Origin: Microvirga arvi
GTDB taxonomy: Bacteria; Pseudomonadota; Alphaproteobacteria; Rhizobiales; Beijerinckiaceae
Assembly: GCF_016892765.1 (NCBI RefSeq)
Contig: NZ_JAFEMD010000009.1
Coordinates: 62,001-126,000, forward strand
Direction: 5' to 3'
Length of the DNA: 64,000 nt
In this document: piece by piece, positions 8,819 to 18,274 of the stretch
Layout of the letters: each line of letters begins with the position of its first letter
Position numbering within the stretch: the stretch's first letter is position 1
Translations under genes and position numbers: made by a program
The notes under the pieces: model-generated
What the model saw: the letters and a program-made list of their open reading frames with translations, nothing else
What the model was told of the DNA's origin: nothing
Database searches by the model: none

Positions 8819-10534
8819 CTATTCGGCTGCCTGCCCCATTGCAGGTTCCGTCGGGACATTGCGCATGCCGTTTAAGACCTCTTCGGCCGAAGCCTTGTAG
8901 TTCTTCACGGAACTCGTCCATTGACCCCAGACGGCTGGGTCGATCTTGTCACCGTTCTTGCCCAGGTTCTGCAGCCGGCGCTTACCCTCGTCGGTCAAAA
9001 CCTGCTTTGGCAGCGGCTGAAGGTTGCGCACATCATCCGCCGTGATGCCGAGCATCTCCCCGACGCGATTGCCGTAATCGTCATGGACGATCAGGAAATG
9101 CCAGACCATCCGCTCCTGCACGTCGCGCTCGCACTGGCCGAGCAGGGTGCCCATATTGAGGACGAGGTCGTCACGCTCCCAGTCCATCATGGTGCAGTAG
9201 CGACCCCGCGCCTGAACATAGTCGTTGCGTCGCTCGATGATGCTGCGGGTCAGGCGCCCGCGGACCTCCGGCGAGTTGATCGGCTCCTCGCGTGGGGATT
9301 CATGCAGGCCGTTGTGGATCGACGGCTCGAAGTTCACATGCGGGTTCTGACCCGGCGCCAGATCGCGGCGGTAGGACATCTGGCCGCCGTTCAGGTTGGT
9401 GGAGACTTTGGCATTCTTGGCCTGATTGACGGGCAGCTGCAGATAGTTCGTGCCGACGCGGTAGCGCTGGGTGTCCGAATAGGAAAAGGTACGGCCTACC
9501 AGCATCTTGTCGTCGGAGAAGTCGAGGCCGTCCACGAGAACGCCCGTGCCCATGGCGATCTGCTCGTTCTCGTTGAAGTGATCCTGGACGTTGCGGTTGA
9601 GCGTCATGACGCCCACGTGCCGCAGCGGGAAATCCTTCTCCGGCCAGATCTTGGTGTCATCGAGCGGATCCCATTCCAGCTCCGGATGATCGTGATCCTC
9701 CATGATCTGGACATACATGTCCCATTGCGGATGCTCGCCGCGCTCGATGGCCTCGTACAGGTCCTTGGAGGCGGAGCCGAGATCCTGGCCCTGCACCTTT
9801 GCGGCTTCCTCGGCCGTCAGGCTGGCGAGGCCGCAGCGCGGATGGAAGTGGTACTTGACCAGAACCGTCTTCCCCTGGGCATTGACCATTTTGTAGGTGT
9901 TGACGCCAAAGCCTTCCATATGCCGGTAGCTCGCCGGGATGCCGCGCGGGCTGAACAGGTGGGTCAGCATGTGCATGGATTCGGGCGTCTGGCTCATGAA
10001 GTCGAAGATCCGGTTCGGCTCTTGGCGGAAGGTGACCGGGTCGGGCTTCAAGGAATGAATGACATCCGGAAACTTGATGGCATCGCGGATGAAGAAGATC
10101 GCCAGATTGTTGCCAACGAGATCCCAGTTGCCATCCTCGGTGTAGAACTTGACCGCAAAGCCACGCGGATCGCGGGCGACTTCCGAGGAGTCGCGACCGC
10201 CGATCACGGTCGAGAAGCGGATGGCAAGCGGTGTCTTCTTGCCGGCCTCCTGGAACAGCTTGGCTCGGGTGTATTTGGAGGCAGGCTCGTCGCCGATCTT
10301 GCCGGTCACCTCAAGTTCGCCATAGCAGACAAAGCCGCGGGCATGGACGACGCGCTCAGGGATCCGCTCGCGGTCGAAATGAGTGATCTTCTCAAGGAAC
10401 TGGTAGTTCTCCAGCGTGGCCGGGCCGCGGCTGCCGACAGTGCGTTGGGACTGGTTGTTGCTGATCGGATGGCCCTGCCTGTTCGTCAGAACCTTGTCCG
10501 GTGTTCCCGACGGCGCTTTGGGACTCTTGTCCAT
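8819..10534 (-). CDS. Catalase (heme monofunctional)
   Basis: 571 residues; converts hydrogen peroxide to water and oxygen. Visible hallmarks are the distal His in RVVHARG (His64), the Asn in [14 protein letters not shown], and the proximal heme-ligand Tyr in [16 protein letters not shown]. Length exceeds the roughly 480-residue small-subunit class because of a longer tail. ATG 10534 has a GGGAG ribosome site; the frame is open upstream to a TTG at 10648, but that part looks non-coding. It is cytoplasmic, as no signal peptide is seen. It is monocistronic between convergent yihY and a separate HlyU-like gene on the same strand upstream. Confidence 0.95.
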   Translation of the reverse strand: MDKSPKAPSGTPDKVLTNRQGHPISNNQSQRTVGSRGPATLENYQFLEKITHFDRERIPERVVHARGFVCYGELEVTGKIGDEPASKYTRAKLFQEAGKKTPLAIRFSTVIGGRDSSEVARDPRGFAVKFYTEDGNWDLVGNNLAIFFIRDAIKFPDVIHSLKPDPVTFRQEPNRIFDFMSQTPESMHMLTHLFSPRGIPASYRHMEGFGVNTYKMVNAQGKTVLVKYHFHPRCGLASLTAEEAAKVQGQDLGSASKDLYEAIERGEHPQWDMYVQIMEDHDHPELEWDPLDDTKIWPEKDFPLRHVGVMTLNRNVQDHFNENEQIAMGTGVLVDGLDFSDDKMLVGRTFSYSDTQRYRVGTNYLQLPVNQAKNAKVSTNLNGGQMSYRRDLAPGQNPHVNFEPSIHNGLHESPREEPINSPEVRGRLTRSIIERRNDYVQARGRYCTMMDWERDDLVLNMGTLLGQCERDVQERMVWHFLIVHDDYGNRVGEMLGITADDVRNLQPLPKQVLTDEGKRRLQNLGKNGDKIDPAVWGQWTSSVKNYKASAEEVLNGMRNVPTEPAMGQAAE

Positions 10535-10714
10535 GATTATCTCCCTTGAATGGCCTGCCACGGCTCGATTGCTCGAAGCCCAACATCCGGGGCAGGCGAT
10601 GGTTGCGCGTGCTCGTGCGGCTGCGGCGAGAGGAGATACCTGATGCACAGGGAAAGAAAGGAAATAGACTTCCTCGAAGATGAAACGGTGAAGCCTTGCG
10701 ATGATGAGGAGACT

Positions 10715-11014
10715 TCAGCCGAAGATGCGCTCGCCCTGCTCGTCGATGATCTGCCTGCCCTTTGCGATCGCGAAGGCGGCAGCGTCGTCCTTGCTGGGAT
10801 GAGTCTCGGCTCGCACGAACCGGTGCTCCTTCATTCCGGCTTCGAAATCCTTCTCGATGATCCCTGCCGTCTGATAGCCGCCCTTGGCGGAATAAGGAGC
10901 TGGACGGATCCGGAAGCCCTTGTACTCGACGGCCTCGGCGGCGGGCTCTTCGCGGCTTGCTCCCCCGCTTCCGCCTGCCAGACGGTTCCAGAGGTCTTTC
11001 AGGATCGAGGGCAT
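10715..11014 (-). CDS. HlyU family protein
   Basis: 99-residue protein. An N-terminal variable Gly/Ser/Glu linker is followed by the HlyU core, VEYKGFRIRPAPYSAKGGYQTAG, KEHRFVRAETHPSKDDAAAFAIAKG and RQIIDEQG near the end. HlyU is a transcription factor name from Vibrio, but this fold is a short alpha-beta protein common in alphaproteobacteria whose role there is not known. ATG 11014 (GAG 8 bases upstream) is chosen over a TTG at 11026. Confidence 0.85.
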   Translation of the reverse strand: MPSILKDLWNRLAGGSGGASREEPAAEAVEYKGFRIRPAPYSAKGGYQTAGIIEKDFEAGMKEHRFVRAETHPSKDDAAAFAIAKGRQIIDEQGERIFG

Positions 11015-11217
11015 TGCTGGACTCAAGCTATGGTGATTCGTGAGGTCACAGCATAACCGTGCGCCGGCAGAGGCGCGAATCCGGCAAGTCCATCACCAAG
11101 TCCCTTCACGATGTCATGATCAGGCTTGACCGTGCCTTCCCAATGGCTTGACGGCAACCTTCCTGCATCCGACTCTGCGGAGCAGATGTCATTGGCGAGA
11201 TGCAGGGATCCACGATC

Positions 11218-11571
11218 ATGAAATATCCTCTGTTCGGCCTGTTCTTCTCAGGTGCCCTCCTGACCGGCGGCATCGCCGTCGCTCACCACGGGTGGGGGAG
11301 CTACGACGCGGCACGACCCATCTCAATCACGAGCAATGTCCAACGAACCAGTTGGGAGAACCCCCATGTTACCGTGGTCGTGAGCCATCAGAACAAGAGC
11401 TGGGATGCGGTGCTGGCGCCACCGTTCCGGATGAGCGCGAGAGGCCTGAACCCGGACTTGATCAAGCCAGGAACGCCGGTCCAGTTGGAGGGCTATCCAT
11501 CCACTCGCACGGACACGGAGATGAGAGCCGAACGCATCATTGTGGGCGGCAAGACCTACGAATTGCGCTAG
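11218..11571 (+). CDS. Secreted DUF6152-like protein
   Basis: 117 residues with a signal peptide (MKYPLFGLFFSGALLTGGIAVA) and a mature start HHGWGSYD, the hallmark of the DUF6152 family. The rest predicts a small beta-rich domain with KSWDAVLAPPFRM and KPGTPVQLEGYPS. Family members often sit beside DUF6644-like membrane proteins, as here. Function is unknown; the HH motif at the mature N-terminus hints at metal binding, which is only inference. The start at 11218 is chosen for the signal peptide; a GTG/ATG at 11200 is in frame. Confidence 0.75.
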   Translation: MKYPLFGLFFSGALLTGGIAVAHHGWGSYDAARPISITSNVQRTSWENPHVTVVVSHQNKSWDAVLAPPFRMSARGLNPDLIKPGTPVQLEGYPSTRTDTEMRAERIIVGGKTYELR

Positions 11572-11578
11572 GTACATC

Positions 11579-12046
11579 ATGTATCTGGACATGCTCGCAG
11601 CTCTGGAAGGCTCCTGGCTCGGCCATGCAGGGCGCCATTCAGCTTGGCTCTATACGATTGCAAACCTGCTGCATGTGCTTGGGGCTGCCTTCGTCGTCGG
11701 CGGCATAGCGGTCTTCGACCTGAAGGTTCTGGCAGAGCATGGTAAGCATGCATGGCAGGTGGGGCGCTATGCCATTCCCCTTGCCGCCATAGGCCTCGCT
11801 CTGCAAATCCCCACAGGCTTTCTTCTCCTCGCCGTAGAAGCCCGCGCGCTTGGGGTGAACCCGGCCTTCTACCTCAAGCTTGCCTGCATTGCGCTCGGTC
11901 TCGTCAATGTTGCGCTCTTCCATACCCGCTTCGGATCCGCCCTGCGCGCTGGCGCGCTGCCCCCGGAAGCCCGGATCTATGCTCTTGTTTCTCTCCTTGC
12001 ATGGATCGTCACGCTCTTGGCAGGACGCATGATTGCCTATCTCTAG
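11579..12046 (+). CDS. Small polytopic membrane protein (DUF6644-like)
   Basis: 155-residue membrane protein with four hydrophobic spans. The first is preceded by HSAWLYTIANLLHVLGAAFVVGG, which carries a His within a helix, as in heme- or quinone-associated small membrane proteins. ATG 11579 follows GGT at short distance and lies 7 bases after the upstream stop, so the pair forms an operon. It resembles the DUF6644 family; function is not established. Confidence 0.65.
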   Translation: MYLDMLAALEGSWLGHAGRHSAWLYTIANLLHVLGAAFVVGGIAVFDLKVLAEHGKHAWQVGRYAIPLAAIGLALQIPTGFLLLAVEARALGVNPAFYLKLACIALGLVNVALFHTRFGSALRAGALPPEARIYALVSLLAWIVTLLAGRMIAYL

Positions 12047-12086
12047 CTTGGCATCGAATCGATTTCACTCATTGGGCGGAGTGTTC

Positions 12087-12929
12087 ATGCGCTTGCAGCT
12101 GACGCTTTGCGGGATCTTCCTTTGTTGCAGCACAGCCTCCGCCAACCCGGGATCCTCCGGTGAGACTGTCGAGCAGGCCCTGTGCCGACTGATCGAGGGG
12201 GCCGCGCAGGCGCAGCGGGTTCCGCACGACATGCTCACCAAGCTCATCTGGCAGGAAAGCTCGTTCCGCCCACGCGCCGTCAGTCCGGTCGGCGCGCAGG
12301 GAATCGCGCAGTTCATGCCGGGCACGGCCAAGGAACGAGGGTTGATCGATCCTTTCGATCCCGAGCAGGCGATCCCGAAAGCCGCAGAATTCATTGCTAA
12401 TCTCGCGGAGCAGTTCGGCAATCTGGGTCTTGCCGCCGCGGCCTATAACGGCGGTCCTGCCCGGGTCGCATCATGGCTTGCCGGCCGGGGCGAATTGCCC
12501 GCAGAAACCCGGAACTACGTCATCGCCGTCACGGGCCGTTCGGCGGAGGAATGGGCCTCCGAGGCGAAAGAAAAGAAGAATGCCGCCGAGGATGGGCCCG
12601 ATGGGTCGCAGACATGCCTGCAGATCGTTGCCACTCTGCGCATCCCCGGACGAGGCGACACGATCGAGGCGCCCTTTGCCCCATGGGGCGTTCAGCTCGC
12701 CGGCAATTTCTCGAAGGACAAGGCCCTCGCCAGCTTCAGGCGCGCGAGCCAGTCCTACGCCTCGTTGCTGAAGGATGTACGGCCGATGATCATCGGAACC
12801 CGCCTGCGCTACCGTGGCACGAGAACTTTTTATCGGGTGCGCGCACCTGCCGAAACACGGCAGGCGGCAGAGCAGTTGTGCCGGAACATCCGCTCGGTCG
12901 GAGGCAGCTGCATCGTTCTGCCGAGCTAA
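12087..12929 (+). CDS. Lytic transglycosylase with SPOR-like C-terminus
   Basis: 280 residues: signal peptide (MRLQLTLCGIFLCCSTASA), then an SLT goose-lysozyme-like domain with catalytic Glu in LIWQESSFRP, AVSPVGAQGIAQFMPGTA and AAYNGGPARV. A charged linker of about 25 residues leads to a C-terminal domain of about 80 residues (GVQLAGNFSKDKALASF ... CRNIRSVGGSCIVLPS) that looks like a SPOR repeat, which binds denuded glycan at division sites. It cleaves peptidoglycan to 1,6-anhydromuropeptides, the substrate of the AnmK/MurQ genes at 41-44 kb. Start 12087 has GGGCGGAG upstream. Confidence 0.9.
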   Translation: MRLQLTLCGIFLCCSTASANPGSSGETVEQALCRLIEGAAQAQRVPHDMLTKLIWQESSFRPRAVSPVGAQGIAQFMPGTAKERGLIDPFDPEQAIPKAAEFIANLAEQFGNLGLAAAAYNGGPARVASWLAGRGELPAETRNYVIAVTGRSAEEWASEAKEKKNAAEDGPDGSQTCLQIVATLRIPGRGDTIEAPFAPWGVQLAGNFSKDKALASFRRASQSYASLLKDVRPMIIGTRLRYRGTRTFYRVRAPAETRQAAEQLCRNIRSVGGSCIVLPS

Positions 12930-12936
12930 AACAAGA

Positions 12937-12970
12937 AAAGCCCTCTTGGTGATGTCACCAAGAGGGCTTT
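12937..12970. terminator. Strong bidirectional terminator
   Basis: A perfect 16-bp inverted repeat (AAAGCCCTCTTGGTGA with its complement, 2-nt centre) lies 7 bases after the transglycosylase stop and 13 before the convergent gene's stop. It has A/T at its outer ends, so it can serve both strands. Confidence 0.9.
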
Positions 12971-12983
12971 GCCGGAGCTTCAA

Positions 12984-13775
12984 TCACCGGCGCTGCGGTC
13001 GGAGCGAGCGGGCCAGTTCGCGAATGACATTGTCTTCGATATTGAGGTTCAGATCATTGTCATCATTGTTGTCTTCGTCGCTCATGTCGGCATCAGCCGG
13101 AGCGGCAGGCCTGGACAGAACGCCGCGCTGAGGGGGGGAAGTTCGCTCGCCGCCCTGGGCCGGAGGAGTCGAGGGAGGTGCATTGCGCTGACCTGAGCCC
13201 GCTTCCGCAGGAGGCCGTGCCGGTGCGTGGGTGGTATAGCCTCGAGGCGCCACATAGCGGTTTTCCAGAGCGTCGAGCAAACTGTTGAGCGCCGCATTCG
13301 ACATGGGGACGTCAGGCGCCTGAGGAGCACCCTCCAACGCGATGGAGCGGTTCTGGTAAACGGCTTCCGTGGTGACGTCCGGGCCGAACCAGGACAGCGG
13401 CCGGAAATCCCTGGCCTCGTCCTCGCTTTCGAACGAGACGGAAATCAGATCCAAGGGACCCGGCGTCACGAAACGCACGATCTGGATGTCGCGCGTGCCA
13501 ACGGTCAGATGGGTCAGGAGGTAGTCGAGCTTGCCGGGTGTGACATCGAGCAGAGCCTCGGCATGAGCCCGTGGGACTTCGGTGCGCTCCTCGATCGGTC
13601 CGCCGGGGCTCGCGTGAACCAGAACGAGGCTACCCTTATCCCCTTCGACAACCACGAAGGAGCTGCGGTCGGCCTGATTGGGGAAGTGGCCTTCCGTGAC
13701 ACGATTGCCTCCCCTCTCCTTGCGAACGAGGCGCGCAAGGGAAGAGGCAATGAGGTAACGCCGGAAAGTAACCAT
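12984..13775 (-). CDS. Hypothetical protein with acidic, Pro-rich C-terminal region
   Basis: 263 residues. An N-terminal folded domain of about 150 residues (MVTFRRYLIASSLARLVRKERGG, RVTEGHFPNQADRSSFVVVEG) is followed by a Pro/Ala-rich linker (residues about 180-230), an acidic Asp/Asn run and a basic end, RELARSLRPQRR. The opening arrangement of charged strands recalls CYTH-type folds, but the diagnostic ExExK is absent, so I leave it unnamed. ATG 13775 has AGAGAA 6 bases upstream. It is transcribed towards the shared terminator at 12.95 kb. Confidence 0.6.
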   Translation of the reverse strand: MVTFRRYLIASSLARLVRKERGGNRVTEGHFPNQADRSSFVVVEGDKGSLVLVHASPGGPIEERTEVPRAHAEALLDVTPGKLDYLLTHLTVGTRDIQIVRFVTPGPLDLISVSFESEDEARDFRPLSWFGPDVTTEAVYQNRSIALEGAPQAPDVPMSNAALNSLLDALENRYVAPRGYTTHAPARPPAEAGSGQRNAPPSTPPAQGGERTSPPQRGVLSRPAAPADADMSDEDNNDDNDLNLNIEDNVIRELARSLRPQRR

Positions 13776-14124
13776 ATTAAGTTCTCTACTATTAACGGAG
13801 CGCCACTTACCGGCTCAAAGAACCAGCAGCAAACTGACTCAAGATAACGAAGTTGCAATTCGTATCCCCGAGGCAACTCACCTGGTTTCGACATGCAACA
13901 ACGTTTGATACTGCAGGAATTGAGCTTGTAAGCAGAATGTCTCTTGGAAGCCTATGATGGCGTTCACGTGGCAAAGTTCAATGGATGTGGCGAAAAGCTG
14001 CCTGAGTTTTGTCGATAAAGTTAATAGAGCTCAGAATATGATGCACGACGGTCCTAGAACCCTGCCCGGAGCATCCATTTTCCTCAACAAGTTCGTCAGA
14101 TCGAGCATCAAGCCATCACATATG
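13776..14124. other. Intergenic stretch with no supported gene
   Basis: About 350 bases between the unknown acidic protein (start 13775, minus) and the aldehyde dehydrogenase terminator. It must hold the minus-strand promoter of the 12984-13775 gene. The plus-strand frame 13954-14391 lacks a ribosome site and runs antisense into the dehydrogenase, so it is not called. Composition is more AT-rich than the flanks. Confidence 0.5.
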
Positions 14125-14164
14125 TTAAGCCTCGGCATCTTATCCACGAGATGCCGAGGCTTAA
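14125..14164 (-). terminator. Rho-independent terminator of the ALDH/FAH operon
   Basis: A perfect 16-bp stem (TTAAGCCTCGGCATCT and its complement) with an 8-nt loop lies 18 bases past the dehydrogenase stop in the minus-strand direction. The stem ends in A/T pairs but there is no long T-run. Confidence 0.8.
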
Positions 14165-14182
14165 ATGCTGCGAGTGTGAGCG

Positions 14183-15658
14183 TTACTCGCTCGCTGTTGT
14201 CTTCGGCACGTAGGGTCCGTTGCCGTCGAAGGTGTAGGCGGTCTTCACGGTGGTGTAAAATTCCTGCGCGTAGCGGCCCTGTTCACGCGGCCCGTATGAA
14301 GAGCCCTTCCGACCGCCGAACGGAACGTGATAATCCACGCCTGCGGTGGGCAGGTTTACCATCACCATGCCGGCTTCCGCATTGCGCTTGAAGTGCGAGG
14401 CATATTTCAGGCTCGTGGTGCAGATGCCCGAGGACAGACCGAACGGCGTGTCATTGGCGAGTTCAAGGGCCTCGTCGTAATCCTTCGCGCGGGTCACGGT
14501 AGCCACCGGCCCGAAGATCTCCTCGCGGGCCACGCGCATCTGGTTGCTTACCTCTGTGAACAAAGCCGGCGCGAGATAGAAGCCCGGCGCGTCGCGCTTC
14601 AGGAGTTCGCCGCCGGCCACAAGCTTGGCGCCTTCCTCCTGACCGATGCGGATGTACTTCAGATCCTGGTCGAGCTGGCTCTGATCGACCACCGGGCCGA
14701 TATGCGTTCCGGCTTTCAAGGCATCGTCGATGACCAGACCCTGCATGCGCTCCTGCATGGCCTCCACGAAGCGGTCATGGATGCCGTCCGTCACGATGAG
14801 GCGCGAAGAAGCGGTGCAGCGCTGCCCGGTGGAGAAGAAGGCGCTGTTGACGGCGCATTCCACCGCCACCTTCAGGTCGGCATCGTCGAGCACCACCATC
14901 GGGTTCTTGCCGCCCATCTCGAGCTGAACCTTCTTCATCGGATCGGCGGTGATGCAGGTCTGGGCCACCTTGCGCCCCGTGGGCACCGAGCCGGTGAACG
15001 AGATGGCGGAGATCTTCGGGCTGTTCAGCATGGCCTCGCCGACCACGGAGCCGCGCCCCATCACCAAGTTGAACACGCCCGCCGGCACGCCAGCCCGGAT
15101 GATGATCTCGGACAGCGCATGGGCCGAGCCCGGCACCAGATCGGCGGGCTTGAACACCACGGTGTTGCCATAGGCGAGCGCCGGCGCGATCTTCCAGGCC
15201 GGAATCGCGATGGGGAAGTTCCAGGGCGTGATCAGGCCAACGACGCCCACCGGCTCACGGGTGATTTCCACATCGATGAAGGGCCGCACGGATGGCACCT
15301 TCTCGCCGGCCATGCGCAGGCATTCACCGGAGAAGAAGAGGAAGATCTGGCCGGCCCGGGTCACCTCGCCGATACCTTCGGGCAGGGTCTTGCCCTCCTC
15401 GCGGGAGAGAAGGCGGCCCAACTCCTCCTTGCGAGCGATGATCTCGTCGCCCACGGCCTTGAGGATGTCATGCCGCTGCTGGATCGAGGAGCGCGACCAG
15501 GCCGGAAAGGCATCATAGGCGGCCGCAATCGCACGCTCGGCCTCAGCTGCCGAGGCGCGGGCGAACTCGCCCAGCACATCGTTGGTGTTCGATGGGTTGA
15601 TGTTCGGCGAGGCCTCGGACGCCGCAAGCCATTCGCCCGCAATATAGTTCTTGGTCAT
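14183..15658 (-). CDS. NAD(P)-dependent aldehyde dehydrogenase, probable 2-oxoglutarate semialdehyde dehydrogenase
   Basis: 491 residues of the ALDH superfamily. The cofactor and active-site segments are visible: PWNFPIAIPAWKIAPAL, SFTGSVPTGRKVA, LEMGGKNPMVVLDDADL with general-base Glu, and FFSTGQRCTASSR with the nucleophilic Cys. Its start lies 2 bases after the stop of an FAH-superfamily gene; this pairing matches Caulobacter XylX (2-keto-3-deoxy-xylonate dehydratase) and XylA (2-oxoglutarate semialdehyde dehydrogenase), which finish the Weimberg pathway. The semialdehyde specificity is inferred from that pairing. ATG 15658 is favoured over a frame open to 15745. Confidence 0.85.
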   Translation of the reverse strand: MTKNYIAGEWLAASEASPNINPSNTNDVLGEFARASAAEAERAIAAAYDAFPAWSRSSIQQRHDILKAVGDEIIARKEELGRLLSREEGKTLPEGIGEVTRAGQIFLFFSGECLRMAGEKVPSVRPFIDVEITREPVGVVGLITPWNFPIAIPAWKIAPALAYGNTVVFKPADLVPGSAHALSEIIIRAGVPAGVFNLVMGRGSVVGEAMLNSPKISAISFTGSVPTGRKVAQTCITADPMKKVQLEMGGKNPMVVLDDADLKVAVECAVNSAFFSTGQRCTASSRLIVTDGIHDRFVEAMQERMQGLVIDDALKAGTHIGPVVDQSQLDQDLKYIRIGQEEGAKLVAGGELLKRDAPGFYLAPALFTEVSNQMRVAREEIFGPVATVTRAKDYDEALELANDTPFGLSSGICTTSLKYASHFKRNAEAGMVMVNLPTAGVDYHVPFGGRKGSSYGPREQGRYAQEFYTTVKTAYTFDGNGPYVPKTTASE

Positions 15659-15660
15659 CG

Positions 15661-16833
15661 TTAACCTGCCATTCTGGTGTTGATGAGGCCCCGCTGGGCC
15701 AGGTTGGACATAAGCGCGCGGATGCCGAAGGTCCAAGGTTCGCATTCGGAACTCGACTTCATGCGATTGACGAGTGCTCCGAGCTTGGGGGCTGCGATGG
15801 TGACGATGTCGCCCTGCTTGTGCGTGAAGCCCATGCCAGCCTCGCCCCGATCCTGTGTCGGCGCGAACATTGTTCCCAGGAAAAGTGCGAACCCATCGGG
15901 ATATTGGTGGTGCGTCCCGACGGTCTGCGCGACCAGGTCTTCGGGATCGCGGCTGATCTTCGTGATCGACGACGAGCCTTCGAGCTTGAAGCTATCTTCG
16001 CCTTCCACCGTTAGCGTCACCGTGGTCTGGCGCACATCGTCAAGCGAAAAGGTCTCGTCGAAGAACCGGACGAAAGGACCGACGGAGCAGGATGCGTTGT
16101 TGTCCTTGGCCTTCGAGAGCAGCAGGGCGGAGCGGCCTTCGAAATCGCGCAGGTTCACGTCGTTGCCCAGCGTGGCGCCGACGATCTTTCCTTCAGCGGT
16201 GACGATCACCACCACTTCCGGCTCGGGATTGTTCCAGGTGGACTTGGGATGCAGGCCGGCATCCATGAAGGTGCCGACAGCGGACAGGGTCGGCGCTTTG
16301 GTGAAGACTTCCGCATCGGGACCGATGCCCACCTCGAGATATTGGCTCCAGGCCCCTTGAGCCATGAGAACCTCCTTCAGCGCCATGGCCTCTGCGGAGC
16401 CCGGCTTGAGGCGACTCAGGTCGTCGCCGACGAGCCGGAGCACTTCAGCGCGGATCGCCGCCGCAGCGCTGGCATCGCCCCGTGCGCGCTCCTCGATCAC
16501 CCGCTCCAGCATGGATACGGCGAAGGTGACGCCGGCGGCCTTGATAACTTGAAGATCGATGGGCGCCAGGAGCCAGGGTTTCGAGGAATCCCGGCTGTCA
16601 GGTGGTGTGTTGCCGGCAATGTCCTCAAGCGATCCGATCCTCTCGCCCTGTGCCGTCTTCGCTGTCCGCGCCGGATCGTCCATGGCGGCGAGTTCGCTGA
16701 CCGTGGAGCATGTCGATGAGATGTCGAAGAGACCATCCTCGCGCACGACGACCACTGAAGGCCCCAAGCCCGGACGCCAAACGCGCCCGACTAGCGCCCC
16801 TTGAAATCCATCCGCGGGCAGAAGTTGGGCCAT
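15661..16833 (-). CDS. Fumarylacetoacetate hydrolase family protein, probable 2-keto-3-deoxy-sugar-acid dehydratase (XylX-like)
   Basis: 390 residues. The C-terminal FAH fold is recognisable by VGIGPDAEVFTKAPTLS, NNPEPEVVVIVTAEGKIVGATLGNDVNLRD and DGFALFLGTMF. XylX-type members dehydrate 2-keto-3-deoxy-pentonate to 2-oxoglutarate semialdehyde, the substrate of the aldehyde dehydrogenase encoded 2 bases downstream. The neighbours needed to make the keto-deoxy acid (sugar dehydrogenase, lactonase, sugar-acid dehydratase) are not in the window. ATG 16833 is used because homologues begin near there; ATG 16857 is an alternative. Confidence 0.8.
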   Translation of the reverse strand: MAQLLPADGFQGALVGRVWRPGLGPSVVVVREDGLFDISSTCSTVSELAAMDDPARTAKTAQGERIGSLEDIAGNTPPDSRDSSKPWLLAPIDLQVIKAAGVTFAVSMLERVIEERARGDASAAAAIRAEVLRLVGDDLSRLKPGSAEAMALKEVLMAQGAWSQYLEVGIGPDAEVFTKAPTLSAVGTFMDAGLHPKSTWNNPEPEVVVIVTAEGKIVGATLGNDVNLRDFEGRSALLLSKAKDNNASCSVGPFVRFFDETFSLDDVRQTTVTLTVEGEDSFKLEGSSSITKISRDPEDLVAQTVGTHHQYPDGFALFLGTMFAPTQDRGEAGMGFTHKQGDIVTIAAPKLGALVNRMKSSSECEPWTFGIRALMSNLAQRGLINTRMAG

Positions 16834-17071
16834 GTTCGTTGCAGATCTGTGGGCCATCGGCGTGCGCTCGCTTTCGTTGAGGGCCGTTTCATGCCCTCTT
16901 TCCCTTTGCGCCCTTGATATAGCGAGCAGGATCCAAGGGGCTATAGGGAAAATTCATTTCAGCCGCGCCCTCCCGGCATAGCTCGGAACAAACCCAGTTT
17001 GTCCCCCGTTCCGCCCGTGGCTACGCAATCACGATTCTTGGAAGCGCCAGCCGGTGACGAGAAGGAAAAGG

Positions 17072-17296
17072 ATGCCAGGAATGTCCGATACACCATCCCC
17101 GAATCCGCAGCCCGATGTCCCAAATCCGGCGCCCCAGCCCGTGCATCCCGATCCAGGCCCCGCCGGCATCCCGAGCCCTCAGGAGCCTGTAGGCGTTCCG
17201 CCCACGACTCCCAGCGAAGCCCCCAGCCCTGCCGAACCGGTGGGCATCCCGCCATCCGGGCCTCAGGAGCTTCCAATCGGTCCGATGGGGAATTAA
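17072..17296 (+). CDS. Small proline-rich protein
   Basis: 74 residues, about one third proline, with repeated P-x-P and EPVG[IV]PP elements (three related copies) and no Cys, Trp or hydrophobic helix. It is predicted to be disordered and cytoplasmic. GAGAAGG lies 5 bases before ATG 17072; ATG 17081 is an alternative. It sits 53 bases upstream of the LOG-family gene on the same strand and may be co-transcribed. Such low-complexity frames can be spurious in GC-rich DNA, but the good ribosome site and regular repeat support it. Confidence 0.55.
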   Translation: MPGMSDTPSPNPQPDVPNPAPQPVHPDPGPAGIPSPQEPVGVPPTTPSEAPSPAEPVGIPPSGPQELPIGPMGN

Positions 17297-17349
17297 CGCT
17301 GCATTGAAACTGTGCTTTGTGCATGGCCGGGTCAAAGGAGCCCTTCCCC

Positions 17350-18138
17350 ATGGATGACGGCAAGCGTTCAAATGTGGCCAGCATGGCGTCACCCTCCTAC
17401 CGTCTGGCTGCGATGGATCAGGACTTCCTGCTCGGCGATTCCATGCGGGGCGTGCGGTTCATGCTGGAATACGCCAAGGCCGAGGAAAGCCTGCGAACCT
17501 GGGGCGTACGCTCAACCATCGTCGTGTTCGGCAGCGCCCGCACCCAAGAGAATGGACCAGGCCGCCACCCCTTCTGGTACGAGCAGGCCCGTTCCTTCGG
17601 AGCCATTGCCTCACAACGCGGCGGCGCCCTGACCGTCACCAGTGGGACCCGGGACAATGTCATCGCCACGGGCGGCGGCCCCGGCATCATGGAAGCCGCC
17701 AACCGGGGAGCATCCGACGTCGGCGCTCCCTCAATCGGCTTCAACATTACCCTGCCGCACGAGGAGGAGCCCAATGCTTATTCGACCCCGGGCCTGACCT
17801 TCCGCTTCCACTACTTCGCAATGCGTAAAATGCATCTGGCCATGCGGGCCAATGCCCTTGTGGTGTTCCCCGGCGGTTTCGGCACCTTGGACGAGCTCTT
17901 CGAGATCCTCACCCTGCGCCAATCGGGCAAGGCCCCTGCCCTGCCCATCGTTCTCTTCGACAAGGCCTATTGGCAATCGGTCATCAAGTTCGACACCCTG
18001 CTCGAACATGGAATGGTCAGCGAGAAGGACCGCGAACTGGTCAATTTTGCCGACACCGCCGAGGATGTGTGGACCACATTGATCGAGAATGGCTTGGTCG
18101 TTCAGACGCTGGAGAGGGGATCCGAGCAGGACTTCTGA
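17350..18138 (+). CDS. LOG family protein (lysine decarboxylase-like fold)
   Basis: 262 residues of the LOG/YgdH-like family. Diagnostic motifs are GGGPGIMEAANRGA and PGGFGTLDELFE, the nucleotide-binding and catalytic signature of cytokinin riboside 5'-monophosphate phosphoribohydrolases. The family cleaves ribose-5-phosphate from nucleotide monophosphates; the physiological substrate in bacteria is often uncertain. ATG 17350 is chosen for AAAGGAG 9 bases upstream; the frame is open to 17317. The lysine decarboxylase label sometimes given is a misannotation. Confidence 0.9.
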   Translation: MDDGKRSNVASMASPSYRLAAMDQDFLLGDSMRGVRFMLEYAKAEESLRTWGVRSTIVVFGSARTQENGPGRHPFWYEQARSFGAIASQRGGALTVTSGTRDNVIATGGGPGIMEAANRGASDVGAPSIGFNITLPHEEEPNAYSTPGLTFRFHYFAMRKMHLAMRANALVVFPGGFGTLDELFEILTLRQSGKAPALPIVLFDKAYWQSVIKFDTLLEHGMVSEKDRELVNFADTAEDVWTTLIENGLVVQTLERGSEQDF

Positions 18139-18274
18139 TGACAATTCCATCGTCTTCGAAATTGATTTGACAAAATGGGCTGACTGAATTTGGATTGTCT
18201 GCATGGGGATCGCGATCTCCCCACGAGGCGACATGCCCAAGCATCGCATCCGCTCTAACCTTTACGGATGCACC

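Noticed and set aside
8921..10549. Plus-strand open frame of 542 codons across the catalase gene
   Set aside because: It is antisense to a clear catalase with intact motifs, has no ribosome site, and such shadows are expected in GC-rich DNA.
14327..15664. Plus-strand open frame of 445 codons across the aldehyde dehydrogenase
   Set aside because: Shadow of an intact dehydrogenase, His/Arg-rich and without domains.
17317..17349. Earlier start for the LOG-family gene
   Set aside because: AAAGGAG lies inside this stretch at the right distance from ATG 17350, which also fits family length.
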